This document shows positions 8,009-15,454 of a stretch of DNA of 17,957 nt, piece after piece; the stretch's first letter is position 1, and each line of letters starts with the position of its first letter. Source of the stretch: Candidatus Hydrogenedens sp. (lineage in GTDB: Bacteria > Hydrogenedentota > Hydrogenedentia > Hydrogenedentales > Hydrogenedentaceae); the NCBI GenBank assembly GCA_035361075.1, contig DAOSBX010000052.1, positions 2,779 to 20,735 on the forward strand, in the 5' to 3' direction. The translations under genes and the position numbers were made by a program. A model generated the notes under the pieces. That model saw nothing but the letters and a program-made list of their open reading frames with translations, was not told the origin of the DNA and made no database searches.

Positions 8009-9154
8009 TTATTCCAAATTCTGGTCTTTAATCTCTCGGAATTTCCAGTGTTTAGGATAATTTTTTGAATTGGCTAAGTCGTCAAACTCATGTAATAATT
8101 CCTCTTGCCTTTTTGATAACCGTACTGGAACCTCAACAATTATTTTATAATAGAGGTCACCCCTCCCACGACTATTCAAACGGGGCATCCCCAATCCTTT
8201 CTTCCGCAACAAATCGCCAGATTGGGTTCCACTCGGAATAATTAGGTCAATTGAGCCATCTATTAGGGTAGGCACTTTGATTGTAGTCCCTAATATCGCC
8301 TGAGATAGGGTTATAGGAACTTCACAGTAAAGGTCGTTCCCTTTCCGTTCAAACAACGGATGGCTTTTAATCTGGAGGTGGATATAAAGGTCACCAGGAG
8401 GACCACCACCTATACCAGACTCACCATCCCCGACAGAACGTAAAGTGGTACCTTCATCTACTCCAGGTGGAATATTCACATCTGTTTCGCGTGTTGCGGT
8501 GACTCTTCCTTGACCACCACAACGAAGGCAAGGTTTTGAAATATATTTTCCGACACCATGACATTGTGGACAGGTTCGTGTAATACTAAAAAATCCTTGC
8601 GATGCACGAATTTGTCCAGTTCCACCACACTGTGGACAGGTCTCGGGTTGGTATCCAGGTGCGGAACCAGTCCCATGACATTCACTACATTGTTCCTTGC
8701 ATATATAACGTACCCGTTTTCTTGCTCCAGTAGCCGATTCTTTTAAGGTAATTGTTAATGTCGTTTCGACATCACTTCCTCGCTGTGCTGAACTCCTACG
8801 GGAAGTGCGTCGCGAACCAGAGCCAAAAATCATATCAAACAAATCATCAAACGGCGATTCAAACCCTTCTCCAAATCCCTCAAAACCACGTGAAAAGCCA
8901 CCAGTAAAGCCTCCAGTATCAAAAGGCTGACCGTCTACCGTGCCATATCGGTCATATTGGGCACGCTTCTCAGGATTTTTCAAAACGTCGTATGCCGCAT
9001 TAATTTCCTTTAGTTTTTCTTCTGCTTCTTTATCTCCACCTGTCTTGTCAGGATGATATTTATGTGCCAATTTCAAATAGGCACGACGTATCTCCTCCTG
9101 AGTAGCATTTTTCGAAACACCTAATATTTCGTATAAATCTTTTCCACGCACCAT
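8009..9154 (-). CDS. dnaJ: Co-chaperone DnaJ (Hsp40)
   Basis: A 381-residue type I Hsp40 that delivers substrates to DnaK and stimulates its ATPase. The J domain (about 5-70) contains HPD at 34-36. A Gly/Phe-rich segment (about 75-112) follows. Four zinc-finger repeats are all intact: CSECHGTG (156-163), CPQCGGTG (173-180), CPQCHGVG (195-202) and CLRCGGQG (209-216). The C-terminal substrate-binding region includes GDLYIHLQIKSHPLFER and GRGDLYYKI. Two in-frame GTG codons lie three and two codons upstream of the chosen ATG (9154); the ATG gives the standard N-terminus, although the ribosome site (GTGGTG) is weak. It is separated from dnaK by 98 bp in which I see only short, weak hairpins, so co-transcription with dnaK is likely. 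Confidence 0.96.
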   Translation of the reverse strand: MVRGKDLYEILGVSKNATQEEIRRAYLKLAHKYHPDKTGGDKEAEEKLKEINAAYDVLKNPEKRAQYDRYGTVDGQPFDTGGFTGGFSRGFEGFGEGFESPFDDLFDMIFGSGSRRTSRRSSAQRGSDVETTLTITLKESATGARKRVRYICKEQCSECHGTGSAPGYQPETCPQCGGTGQIRASQGFFSITRTCPQCHGVGKYISKPCLRCGGQGRVTATRETDVNIPPGVDEGTTLRSVGDGESGIGGGPPGDLYIHLQIKSHPLFERKGNDLYCEVPITLSQAILGTTIKVPTLIDGSIDLIIPSGTQSGDLLRKKGLGMPRLNSRGRGDLYYKIIVEVPVRLSKRQEELLHEFDDLANSKNYPKHWKFREIKDQNLE

Positions 9155-9252
9155 AAACACCACTATGTTACTAAAATAAAATTAATTATGTTAACTATTT
9201 AATGTCATATAATACCATATTTTTCTCTGTTCCCCTCAGAACCGCTATTTCA

Positions 9253-11163
9253 TTACACATCTACAACTCTACCACCACCGTCTCCGCCAGATGATGTATT
9301 ATCCTCTGACGAGGTGGATGTATTTGTCGTTTGTTGGTCTGTCGAAGCACCACCTGCATGCTGGGTTGCTGAACGATACATAGCCTCAGACAATTTATGT
9401 GTTGCTGAGGTAACCTTGTTCATTGCTGACTCAATATCTTCAATACGATCACCTGCCAACGCTTTTCGTAGTTCTTCCAAAGCAGACTCAACCTGAGCCT
9501 TATCACTGGCTGAAACTTTATCACCATATTCTTTCAACAGCTTCTCTGTACTGTATAAAAGCGAATCTGCATTGTTTCGGGTTTCAATCTCTTTACGACG
9601 CTTTTTATCCTCTTCTGCATGTTGTTCAGCCTCTCTAACCATTCGCTGTATTTCTTCTTCAGTTAAGCCACTTGAACTTTCGATACGAATCTTCTGCTCT
9701 TTTCCAGTGGCGAGGTCCTTTGCCGAAACATGCAAAATCCCATTAGCATCAATATCAAACGTAACTTCAATTTGCGGGACACCCCTCGGTGCAGGAGGAA
9801 TACCCACAAGGTCGAACCGTCCCAGTGTGCGGTTATCTCTTGCCATTTCACGTTCCCCTTGAAGGACGTGAATAGTGACAGAAGTCTGGTTATCCGAGGC
9901 AGTAGTAAAGATTTGCCGTTTTGTCACAGGAATAGTAGTGTTCCGCTCTATCAATTTTGTACAGACACCACCTAAGGTTTCAATTCCTAATGACAGTGGG
10001 GTCACATCCAATAACAGAATATCCTTTACCTCACCAGCAAGGACTCCACCTTGAATAGCTGCACCGACCGCAACAACCTCATCAGGGTTAACACCACGAT
10101 GCGGTTCTTTGCCAAATAATTCTTGAACAATACGAATAACTGCTGGCATACGCGTCATCCCACCGACAAGAATAACCTCATCGATATCGCTCGGCTTCAA
10201 GCCAGCATCCTGCATTGCCTGCAAACATGGTCCTTTTGTCCTTTGCAATAAATCATCGCAAAGCTGTTCTAATTTGGCACGGGTCAGAGTGTAGTTTAAA
10301 TGTTTCGGTCCCGAGGTATCAGCAGTAATAAATGGCAAATTAATATCTGTAGTCATTGTTGTTGATAACTCGCATTTTGCCTTTTCCGCAGCTTCTTTTA
10401 GCCGTTGCAATGCCATTGGGTCCTTACGAAGGTCAATGCCATAATCTTTCAAAAACTCATTAGCTAACCAATCAATGATTTTTTGGTCAAAGTCATCACC
10501 ACCTAAATGCGTATCTCCATTGGTGCTAAGTACTTCGAAACTATCATCTCCAATAGCAAGGATGGAAATATCGAACGTACCACCACCAAGGTCGTAAACT
10601 GCTACCTTTTCATTCTTATTCTTATTTAAGCCATAAGCCAACGCGGCAGCTGTCGGCTCGTTAATAATACGAAGTACTTCAAGTCCAGCAATCTTGCCTG
10701 CATCTTTTGTAGCCTGCCGTTGTGAGTCATTAAAATAGGCAGGAACCGTAATAACCGCTTGCGTGACCTTTGTTCCTAAATACGTCTCAGCAGTCTCTTT
10801 CATCTTTTGAAGTATCATAGCGGAAATTTCAGGGGGTTTATAAGTTTTACCTTGAATTTCCACCTGACAATCTCCGTTTGATGCTTCTGTAACCTTATAT
10901 GGGACACGCTTTATCTCTTCATGAACTTCATGATAACGGCGTCCCATAAATCGTTTGATTGAAAACACCGTATTTTGAGGATTGGTAATCGCTTGCCGTT
11001 TCGCAACAGCACCTACCAATCGCTCTCCATCTTTTGTAAATGCAACCACAGAGGGCGTTGTACGGCTACCCTCTGCGTTGGGAATCACCACAGGCTCCCC
11101 ACCTTCCATTACCGCAACGCACGAGTTCGTCGTTCCTAAATCAATTCCAATTACTTTTCCCAT
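9253..11163 (-). CDS. dnaK: Chaperone DnaK (Hsp70)
   Basis: A 636-residue Hsp70. The nucleotide-binding domain (about 1-385) shows GIDLGTTNSCVAV near the start, INEPTAAALAYG and DLGGGTFDIS (191-200, including the catalytic Thr196). The interdomain linker DILLLDVTPLSLG is followed by the beta substrate-binding domain and helical lid. The last 35 or so residues are low-complexity (Thr/Ser/Asn then Gly-rich), ending GGGRVVDV rather than the acidic tail seen in E. coli. With DnaJ and GrpE, encoded on either side, it forms the ATP-driven folding machine of the cytoplasm. A strong AAAAGGAGG lies 11 bases before the ATG, and a small hairpin fills the gap. It is 50 bp after grpE and expected to be under the CIRCE upstream of hrcA. 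Confidence 0.98.
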   Translation of the reverse strand: MGKVIGIDLGTTNSCVAVMEGGEPVVIPNAEGSRTTPSVVAFTKDGERLVGAVAKRQAITNPQNTVFSIKRFMGRRYHEVHEEIKRVPYKVTEASNGDCQVEIQGKTYKPPEISAMILQKMKETAETYLGTKVTQAVITVPAYFNDSQRQATKDAGKIAGLEVLRIINEPTAAALAYGLNKNKNEKVAVYDLGGGTFDISILAIGDDSFEVLSTNGDTHLGGDDFDQKIIDWLANEFLKDYGIDLRKDPMALQRLKEAAEKAKCELSTTMTTDINLPFITADTSGPKHLNYTLTRAKLEQLCDDLLQRTKGPCLQAMQDAGLKPSDIDEVILVGGMTRMPAVIRIVQELFGKEPHRGVNPDEVVAVGAAIQGGVLAGEVKDILLLDVTPLSLGIETLGGVCTKLIERNTTIPVTKRQIFTTASDNQTSVTIHVLQGEREMARDNRTLGRFDLVGIPPAPRGVPQIEVTFDIDANGILHVSAKDLATGKEQKIRIESSSGLTEEEIQRMVREAEQHAEEDKKRRKEIETRNNADSLLYSTEKLLKEYGDKVSASDKAQVESALEELRKALAGDRIEDIESAMNKVTSATHKLSEAMYRSATQHAGGASTDQQTTNTSTSSEDNTSSGGDGGGRVVDV

Positions 11164-11185
11164 AGGTTTTTCAACCTCCTTTTAT
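11164..11185 (-). promoter_or_regulatory. dnaK ribosome binding site overlapped by a small hairpin
   Basis: The dnaK leader reads AAAAGGAGG then TTGAAAAACCT then ATG. AGGTT (11177-11173) can pair with AACCT (11168-11164) around a GAAA tetraloop, using the last bases of the Shine-Dalgarno. The stem either partly hides the site or shortens the otherwise long 11-nt spacing. It is only 5 bp and could be incidental. Confidence 0.4.
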
Positions 11186-11213
11186 TAAGATTGTTTAATT
11201 TTAAAACATCCAT

Positions 11214-11867
11214 TTATTGTTTATGGTTGACAGAATTATTATTATTTGCATTATTATCCTCTTTGCTAAAATCTTCTGATGGCTTGCTAATTACAACTTT
11301 TGCATGTCTCAATATCTTTTTACCTAACCGATAGCCTTTCTCATATTCCTGTATAATCGTTCCTTCGGGTAGTTCTGACTCCGCTTGAGCCAGTGCCTCA
11401 TGCATATTCGGGTCAAAGTTCTTACCTTGAGCCTCGATTACGGTTAAGCCACGTGAAACGAGAACCTCTTTCAATTGTGCAAAAACCATCCTAACACCAG
11501 AGACAAACGCATCGTCTGGGTCAGGTGCATGCATTAAAGCTCTTTCAAAATTATCCAACACAGGTAAAAGGTCTTTTATTAAATTTTCCGTTGCTGTCTC
11601 TTGCAATTCCTTAATTTCTCGATGTGTTCTCTTTCGATAATTGTCAAATTCAGCACAAACACGGAGATAACGGTCTTTAAGTTCTTCTAACTCCTGTGTC
11701 TTTTCCTCCAACATTTGTATGAGATTTTCCAGAGAGGTAACAGGTTCTGTTTCCTCTTTTGAAGTTGGAGGTATTTCTGAAGCCTGGTCTAATATGGCAG
11801 AATCAGGCGTTGTACTTTCTTGTTCCATTTCTATTTTTTTTTCTAATTCCGATTTACCATTTTCCAT
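11214..11867 (-). CDS. grpE: Nucleotide exchange factor GrpE
   Basis: A 217-residue protein that releases ADP from DnaK. The first 55 or so residues are acidic and low in order, followed by a long coiled coil (about 50-115, including EEKTQELEELKDRYLRVCAE) and the compact beta domain, with family motifs EFDNYRKRT, LLPVLDNFERAL, NFDPNMHEAL and the C-terminal GYRLGKKILRHAKVVISK. The extreme C-terminus is Asn-rich (NNANNNNSV), an unconserved tail. GGAG elements in AAAGGAGATGGAG lie 10 or more bases before the ATG. It lies 69 bp after hrcA and 50 bp before dnaK; the order hrcA-grpE-dnaK-dnaJ is the classic CIRCE-controlled operon of many bacteria. Confidence 0.97.
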   Translation of the reverse strand: MENGKSELEKKIEMEQESTTPDSAILDQASEIPPTSKEETEPVTSLENLIQMLEEKTQELEELKDRYLRVCAEFDNYRKRTHREIKELQETATENLIKDLLPVLDNFERALMHAPDPDDAFVSGVRMVFAQLKEVLVSRGLTVIEAQGKNFDPNMHEALAQAESELPEGTIIQEYEKGYRLGKKILRHAKVVISKPSEDFSKEDNNANNNNSVNHKQ

Positions 11868-11936
11868 ATATAAACAACTCCATCTCCTTTCTTCATAAAG
11901 TATATAATTTACGTTTTGATATTTTTAATTATAATA

Positions 11937-12995
11937 TTAACGCCATAGTCGGGACAGCATTTTCCCAACCATAGAAGCAGTATAATCTACAATAGCGGAA
12001 AGCCGTTCATAGGGCATCCTTTTGGGACCGAGTATCCCTATGAACCCCGCAGGTTCCTTCTTGTCTTCTATTGTATAAGGTGTTGCAATAACACCAAACT
12101 CTGCAAAGTCCCCCATCCTTGTCTCAGAGCCGATTAACACAGTGCGTTGCGGTGTTTCTATTTGAGATATAGACTCACGCAATGCCCTGATAAGCGGTGT
12201 TGGGTCTTCCATAATACCTAAAATGCTACGGACCTTAACAGGTTCTTGAAACTCTGGCTGGTCAAACAGATTATTGGTACCTTCGAGAAACATCTGATTG
12301 GCTGGTGGTTCTACATGTGTAAATATTCTCAGAGCCAATTCAACCAATTTCCGACGCTCATCGAAAAATTTCTTTAAACGTTCACGTATCACAGAATGTA
12401 TATTGTCAATAGAAACATCATAAAGAGATTCATTAAGAAATTTACTTAAAGACTCCAATAACTGTGTTGAAATAGGTTCATTCAGAACCACCGAAGACGT
12501 ATGAACACATCCAAAACTGTCTACAATTAAAATGGCTATTTGCCGTTCAAACAAGTGAACAAGTTCTATCCGTCGTATAACTGCTGTATTTTCACTTGGC
12601 AATTCCGCAAGTCCTGCTTGATGGCTTGCAAGGGCTAATAAATGGCTTGTATGCCGAAGTATCTGGTCCATCGACTCGATTTTCTTTGATAATTCTTGTT
12701 TAATCCGTTCTCGCTCTGCTAAGGTAAGTTCTTGCACCTTCATAAGATGGGAAACATAATATCGATAACCAAGGTCGGTCGGTATCCTGCCAGAACTGGT
12801 ATGAACCTGTGTTAAAAATCCCATATCTTCTAAGTCTGCCATTACATTTCGTATCGTAGCAGGACTTAGATTGAGACCTAACCTTTTGGCAACTGTACGC
12901 GAACCGACAGGTTCAGCAGTAGTAATATATAAATGTACTACCGCCTCTAATATTGTCTTTTCACGTTCGTTTAATTGTGGAAATTTCGTATTCAT
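11937..12995 (-). CDS. hrcA: Heat-inducible transcription repressor HrcA
   Basis: A 352-residue repressor of class I heat-shock genes that binds CIRCE as a dimer; in studied bacteria its activity depends on GroEL. The N-terminal winged helix (about 8-75) contains EPVGSRTVAKRLGLNLSPAT, then TIRNVMADLEDMGFL and HTSSGRIPTDLGYRYYV, the family hallmarks. The C-terminal GAF-like region ends with VIATPYTI, GFIGILGPKRMPYERLSAIVDY. An in-frame GTG at 13013 lies inside the CIRCE and lacks a ribosome site, so the ATG at 12995 is preferred. Even so, AAGGAG ends only one base before that ATG, an unusually short spacing. It is the first gene of the chaperone operon and should repress itself as well as groEL. 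Confidence 0.95.
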   Translation of the reverse strand: MNTKFPQLNEREKTILEAVVHLYITTAEPVGSRTVAKRLGLNLSPATIRNVMADLEDMGFLTQVHTSSGRIPTDLGYRYYVSHLMKVQELTLAERERIKQELSKKIESMDQILRHTSHLLALASHQAGLAELPSENTAVIRRIELVHLFERQIAILIVDSFGCVHTSSVVLNEPISTQLLESLSKFLNESLYDVSIDNIHSVIRERLKKFFDERRKLVELALRIFTHVEPPANQMFLEGTNNLFDQPEFQEPVKVRSILGIMEDPTPLIRALRESISQIETPQRTVLIGSETRMGDFAEFGVIATPYTIEDKKEPAGFIGILGPKRMPYERLSAIVDYTASMVGKMLSRLWR

Positions 12996-13002
12996 ACTCC
13001 TT

Positions 13003-13029
13003 TTAGCACTCACCTTTGTAGAATGCTAA
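13003..13029 (-). promoter_or_regulatory. CIRCE operator (one mismatch) upstream of hrcA
   Basis: On the + strand the site reads TTAGCACTC - 9 nt - GAATGCTAA, one base different from the perfect GAGTGCTAA arm at groEL. It ends seven bases before the hrcA ATG and lies just downstream of the predicted promoter, so it would be transcribed into the leader. It is expected to give autoregulation of the hrcA-grpE-dnaK-dnaJ operon. Confidence 0.93.
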
Positions 13030-13031
13030 CA

Positions 13032-13065
13032 ATTATAGTTTACCATATATTTTAACGACTGTCAA
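13032..13065 (-). promoter_or_regulatory. Probable hrcA operon promoter
   Basis: On the - strand a perfect TTGACA (13065-13060) is followed after 17 bp by TAAACT (13042-13037), a weak -10. A perfect TATAAT overlaps slightly further down (13037-13032) but lies 22 bp from the -35, too far for normal pairing. Either -10 places the start at or within the CIRCE. Confidence 0.6.
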
Positions 13066-13216
13066 ATAAATTTGGTAGCACCCTTTCTCTAAAATTTTCA
13101 CACTACATCCAATAAATCATTTAATAGTATTATAACATTTTTTTAATTCAAAAATATTGCAACCCTATACATATAAATTCAAAATTTCTTTAAAAAACGA
13201 GTCTTACATAATTTAT

Positions 13217-13245
13217 TTCAGATATTCTATTAGATAACTTATAAT
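13217..13245 (+). promoter_or_regulatory. Probable promoter of the transketolase-like gene
   Basis: TTCAGA (13217-13222) and a perfect TATAAT (13240-13245) are separated by 17 bp. The predicted start near 13252 gives a leader of about 58 nt before the ATG at 13310. The -35 is only a 4/6 match and the region is very AT-rich, so confidence is moderate. The rest of the 280-bp gap to the hrcA CIRCE shows nothing else I recognise. Confidence 0.5.
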
Positions 13246-13247
13246 CA

Positions 13248-13273
13248 TTTTTGGTATAGTTATTAACCAAAAA
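13248..13273 (+). repeat. Inverted repeat at the predicted start of the transketolase-like transcript
   Basis: TTTTTGGT (13248-13255) and ACCAAAAA (13266-13273) form an 8-bp perfect inverted repeat with a 10-nt spacer, three bases after the TATAAT. Its position over the transcription start would suit a repressor operator. It is AT-rich and could be chance. Confidence 0.4.
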
Positions 13274-13309
13274 ATAAAACAATAAATTCATATTCAAGGA
13301 GGCTTTTTT

Positions 13310-15208
13310 ATGAATTTTCCAATTGATGTTTCTCAGTATAAACCGATAGCTGTAGACCCATTTACTGGCAAATTTACCCCAAAACAACTACAGCAATTAA
13401 AAACAAATATTCAAGTGGTACGCGATACCATTATTTTTTATACAGCGGTGGCTGGGATACGTGGTTTAGGCGGACATACTGGCGGAGCCTATAGTATTGT
13501 TCCTGAAGTATTAATTTTGGATGCTTTTATGAAAGGTTCAGATAGAATTTACCCTGTATATTTTGACGAGGCTGGACATCGCGTCGCTATTCAATACGCT
13601 ATGTCCGCATTTAACGGTGTTATTCCCTTCGATTATTTGCTCCATTACCGTGAAGCGAACTATGGTTTATATGGACATCCAGAGATTGACCGCGAGTTAG
13701 GTGTTAAATTTGCCTCTGGCAGACTTGGTCATCTCTGGCCATTTGTAAACGGCGTTGCTCTGGCAAACCCTGATAAAGTTGTGTTCATGTTAGGTTCTGA
13801 CGGTTCACAACAAGAAGGGGACGATGCAGAAGCGGCACGACTTGCTGTTGCACAAAAAATTAACATCAAATTATGTATCGATGACAACAATGTAACCATA
13901 TCAGGACATCCTTCGCAATATCTTCCTGGCTATGACATTAAAAAAACGTTAGCAGGACACGGTTTAACTGTAGATGTCGGTGAAGGCGAAGATGTAGAGA
14001 AATTAGCCCGACGTATGATTAAGGCAGTTCGCACTCAAGGGCCTGTCGCATTGATAAACAAACGTGTGATGGCTCCAGGTGTACCTGGCATAGAAGGGAA
14101 TCATTCTGGACACGATGTGATTAATAAAGAAAATGCCATCGCATACTTTGAAAAACGCGGGTTAACCGAACCGGTTGAATTTCTCAATAACGTTGAAAAA
14201 ATATCTGTAAGTAAAACATATCGTGGTTCTGCCAAAGAACAAGCCAGCAATCGGACAGAATTTGGGAATATAGTAAAGGAATGGCTGAACACGCATCCAG
14301 AAGAGAAAGCAAATCGGAATATTTTAGTGATAGATTCTGACCTGGAAGGCTCAACAGGCTTAAAAGCCATACGTGTTGCACATCCTGATGTGTTTATTAA
14401 CGGTGGCGTTCAGGAACGGGGCAATTTTTCAGCCTCCGCAGGATTTGGCTTCGAAAAAGGCAAACAAGGAATTTTCAGCACCTTCTCCGCTTTTCTTGAA
14501 ATGATACTTTCCGAGTTAACGATGGCACGGTTAAATCATGCCAATGTCATTTGCCATTTCTCACATGCGGGTGTTGATGATATTGCGGACAATACATGCC
14601 ACTACGGCATAAATGTGTTCTTTGCAGATAATGGCTTACCAGAAAACGACAAAACTCGATTATATTTCCCTGCGGATGCTTTACAATTGAAGGCAGTAAT
14701 CCATAAAATCTGGAATGATGAGGGGATTCGGTTTATTTTCACAACCCGCAGTAAAGTCCCCTACATTTGCCGTGAAGATGGAACAAAATTTTATGAAAAC
14801 GGTTATGAGTTTATCCCAGGTAAAGATGAAATTATACGAGAAGGAACCGCAGGCTATGTTGTGTCCTACGGAGAAATGCTTTACCGTGCTTTAGATGCAG
14901 TTGAACAAGCACGTGCACAAGGAGTTCATGTCGGTTTGATTAATAAACCTACACTCAACATTGTCGATGAAGATATGATGACTCTTTTAAGGAACGTGCC
15001 TTTTGTCCTTGTCGTCGAAGCACAAAATATCAAGACGGGATTAGGTTGCCGTTTCGGAACATGGCTCCTGCAACGAGGTTATACCCCAAAATATGACTAT
15101 ATGGGCGTAAGCAAACTCGGCAAAGGCGGGTTAACAGAACATATTACATATCAAGGATTAGACCCCGAACACATCCTCGAAAAGATTATACATCTTAACA
15201 AACAATAG
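13310..15208 (+). CDS. Transketolase-like thiamine diphosphate enzyme
   Basis: A 632-residue cytoplasmic protein with the transketolase three-domain layout. The N-terminal PP domain shows GGHTGG (54-59), a diphosphate/metal motif as GSDGSQQEGDD (162-172) ending in DDNN (191-194), and GHSGHD near 264-269. The Pyr domain begins near 338 (LVIDSDLEGSTGL) with Glu369 in VQERG as the probable cofactor-activating Glu. A C-terminal domain follows from about 510. Standard transketolase marks differ: the usual GEDGPTHQP stretch is replaced by SHAGVDDIADNTCHYG (418-433). It is too short of DXS hallmarks to be called DXS. Pentose-phosphate two-carbon transfer is therefore likely by family but substrate is uncertain. 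The ATG at 13310 follows a strong AAGGAGG. The gene diverges from hrcA and is followed by 246 bp without a gene or clear terminator. Confidence 0.82.
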   Translation: MNFPIDVSQYKPIAVDPFTGKFTPKQLQQLKTNIQVVRDTIIFYTAVAGIRGLGGHTGGAYSIVPEVLILDAFMKGSDRIYPVYFDEAGHRVAIQYAMSAFNGVIPFDYLLHYREANYGLYGHPEIDRELGVKFASGRLGHLWPFVNGVALANPDKVVFMLGSDGSQQEGDDAEAARLAVAQKINIKLCIDDNNVTISGHPSQYLPGYDIKKTLAGHGLTVDVGEGEDVEKLARRMIKAVRTQGPVALINKRVMAPGVPGIEGNHSGHDVINKENAIAYFEKRGLTEPVEFLNNVEKISVSKTYRGSAKEQASNRTEFGNIVKEWLNTHPEEKANRNILVIDSDLEGSTGLKAIRVAHPDVFINGGVQERGNFSASAGFGFEKGKQGIFSTFSAFLEMILSELTMARLNHANVICHFSHAGVDDIADNTCHYGINVFFADNGLPENDKTRLYFPADALQLKAVIHKIWNDEGIRFIFTTRSKVPYICREDGTKFYENGYEFIPGKDEIIREGTAGYVVSYGEMLYRALDAVEQARAQGVHVGLINKPTLNIVDEDMMTLLRNVPFVLVVEAQNIKTGLGCRFGTWLLQRGYTPKYDYMGVSKLGKGGLTEHITYQGLDPEHILEKIIHLNKQ

Positions 15209-15395
15209 TTAAGTAGGTATATTAATTTATCTATCTCATCTTGTTTTACTCTGCCAACGTTAAAATTAATAATGCCGTTTAAATACCCTCATTAATTCAT
15301 GTTATACATATCTCTTGATACACATGCTTATTTTGAAAATATAATATTTACAATACTCAACTCATAGGCAGGACACACATACTACTTTTCTAATA

Positions 15396-15413
15396 TCTAA
15401 TTAGCTAATTAGA
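15396..15413. repeat. 18-bp perfect palindrome
   Basis: TCTAATTAGCTAATTAGA reads the same on both strands and is built from two tandem copies of the palindromic octamer CTAATTAG. It lies between the convergent transketolase-like gene and fumC, 42 bp beyond the fumC stop. It could be a protein-binding site or part of a terminator-like fold; given the local AT content it may be chance. Confidence 0.4.
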
Positions 15414-15454
15414 CGGGTGTAATACTTTTTCATCCCAAGCAGGATATGGCTTTA

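Noticed and set aside
7692..8068. Two overlapping + strand open frames opposite fdxA and the dnaJ 3' end
   Set aside because: They lie antisense to a ferredoxin with all cluster Cys in place and show no recognisable domain.
9155..9252. Terminator between dnaK and dnaJ
   Set aside because: Only 4-bp stems such as GTTC/GAAC are present, too weak to support termination.
13032..13037. TATAAT as the sole -10 of the hrcA promoter
   Set aside because: It lies 22 bp from the perfect TTGACA, beyond normal spacing; TAAACT at 17 bp fits better, so both are noted in one promoter entry.
13310..15208. 1-deoxy-D-xylulose-5-phosphate synthase
   Set aside because: The N-terminal half and the order of domains fit transketolase, and DXS-specific motifs are not visible.
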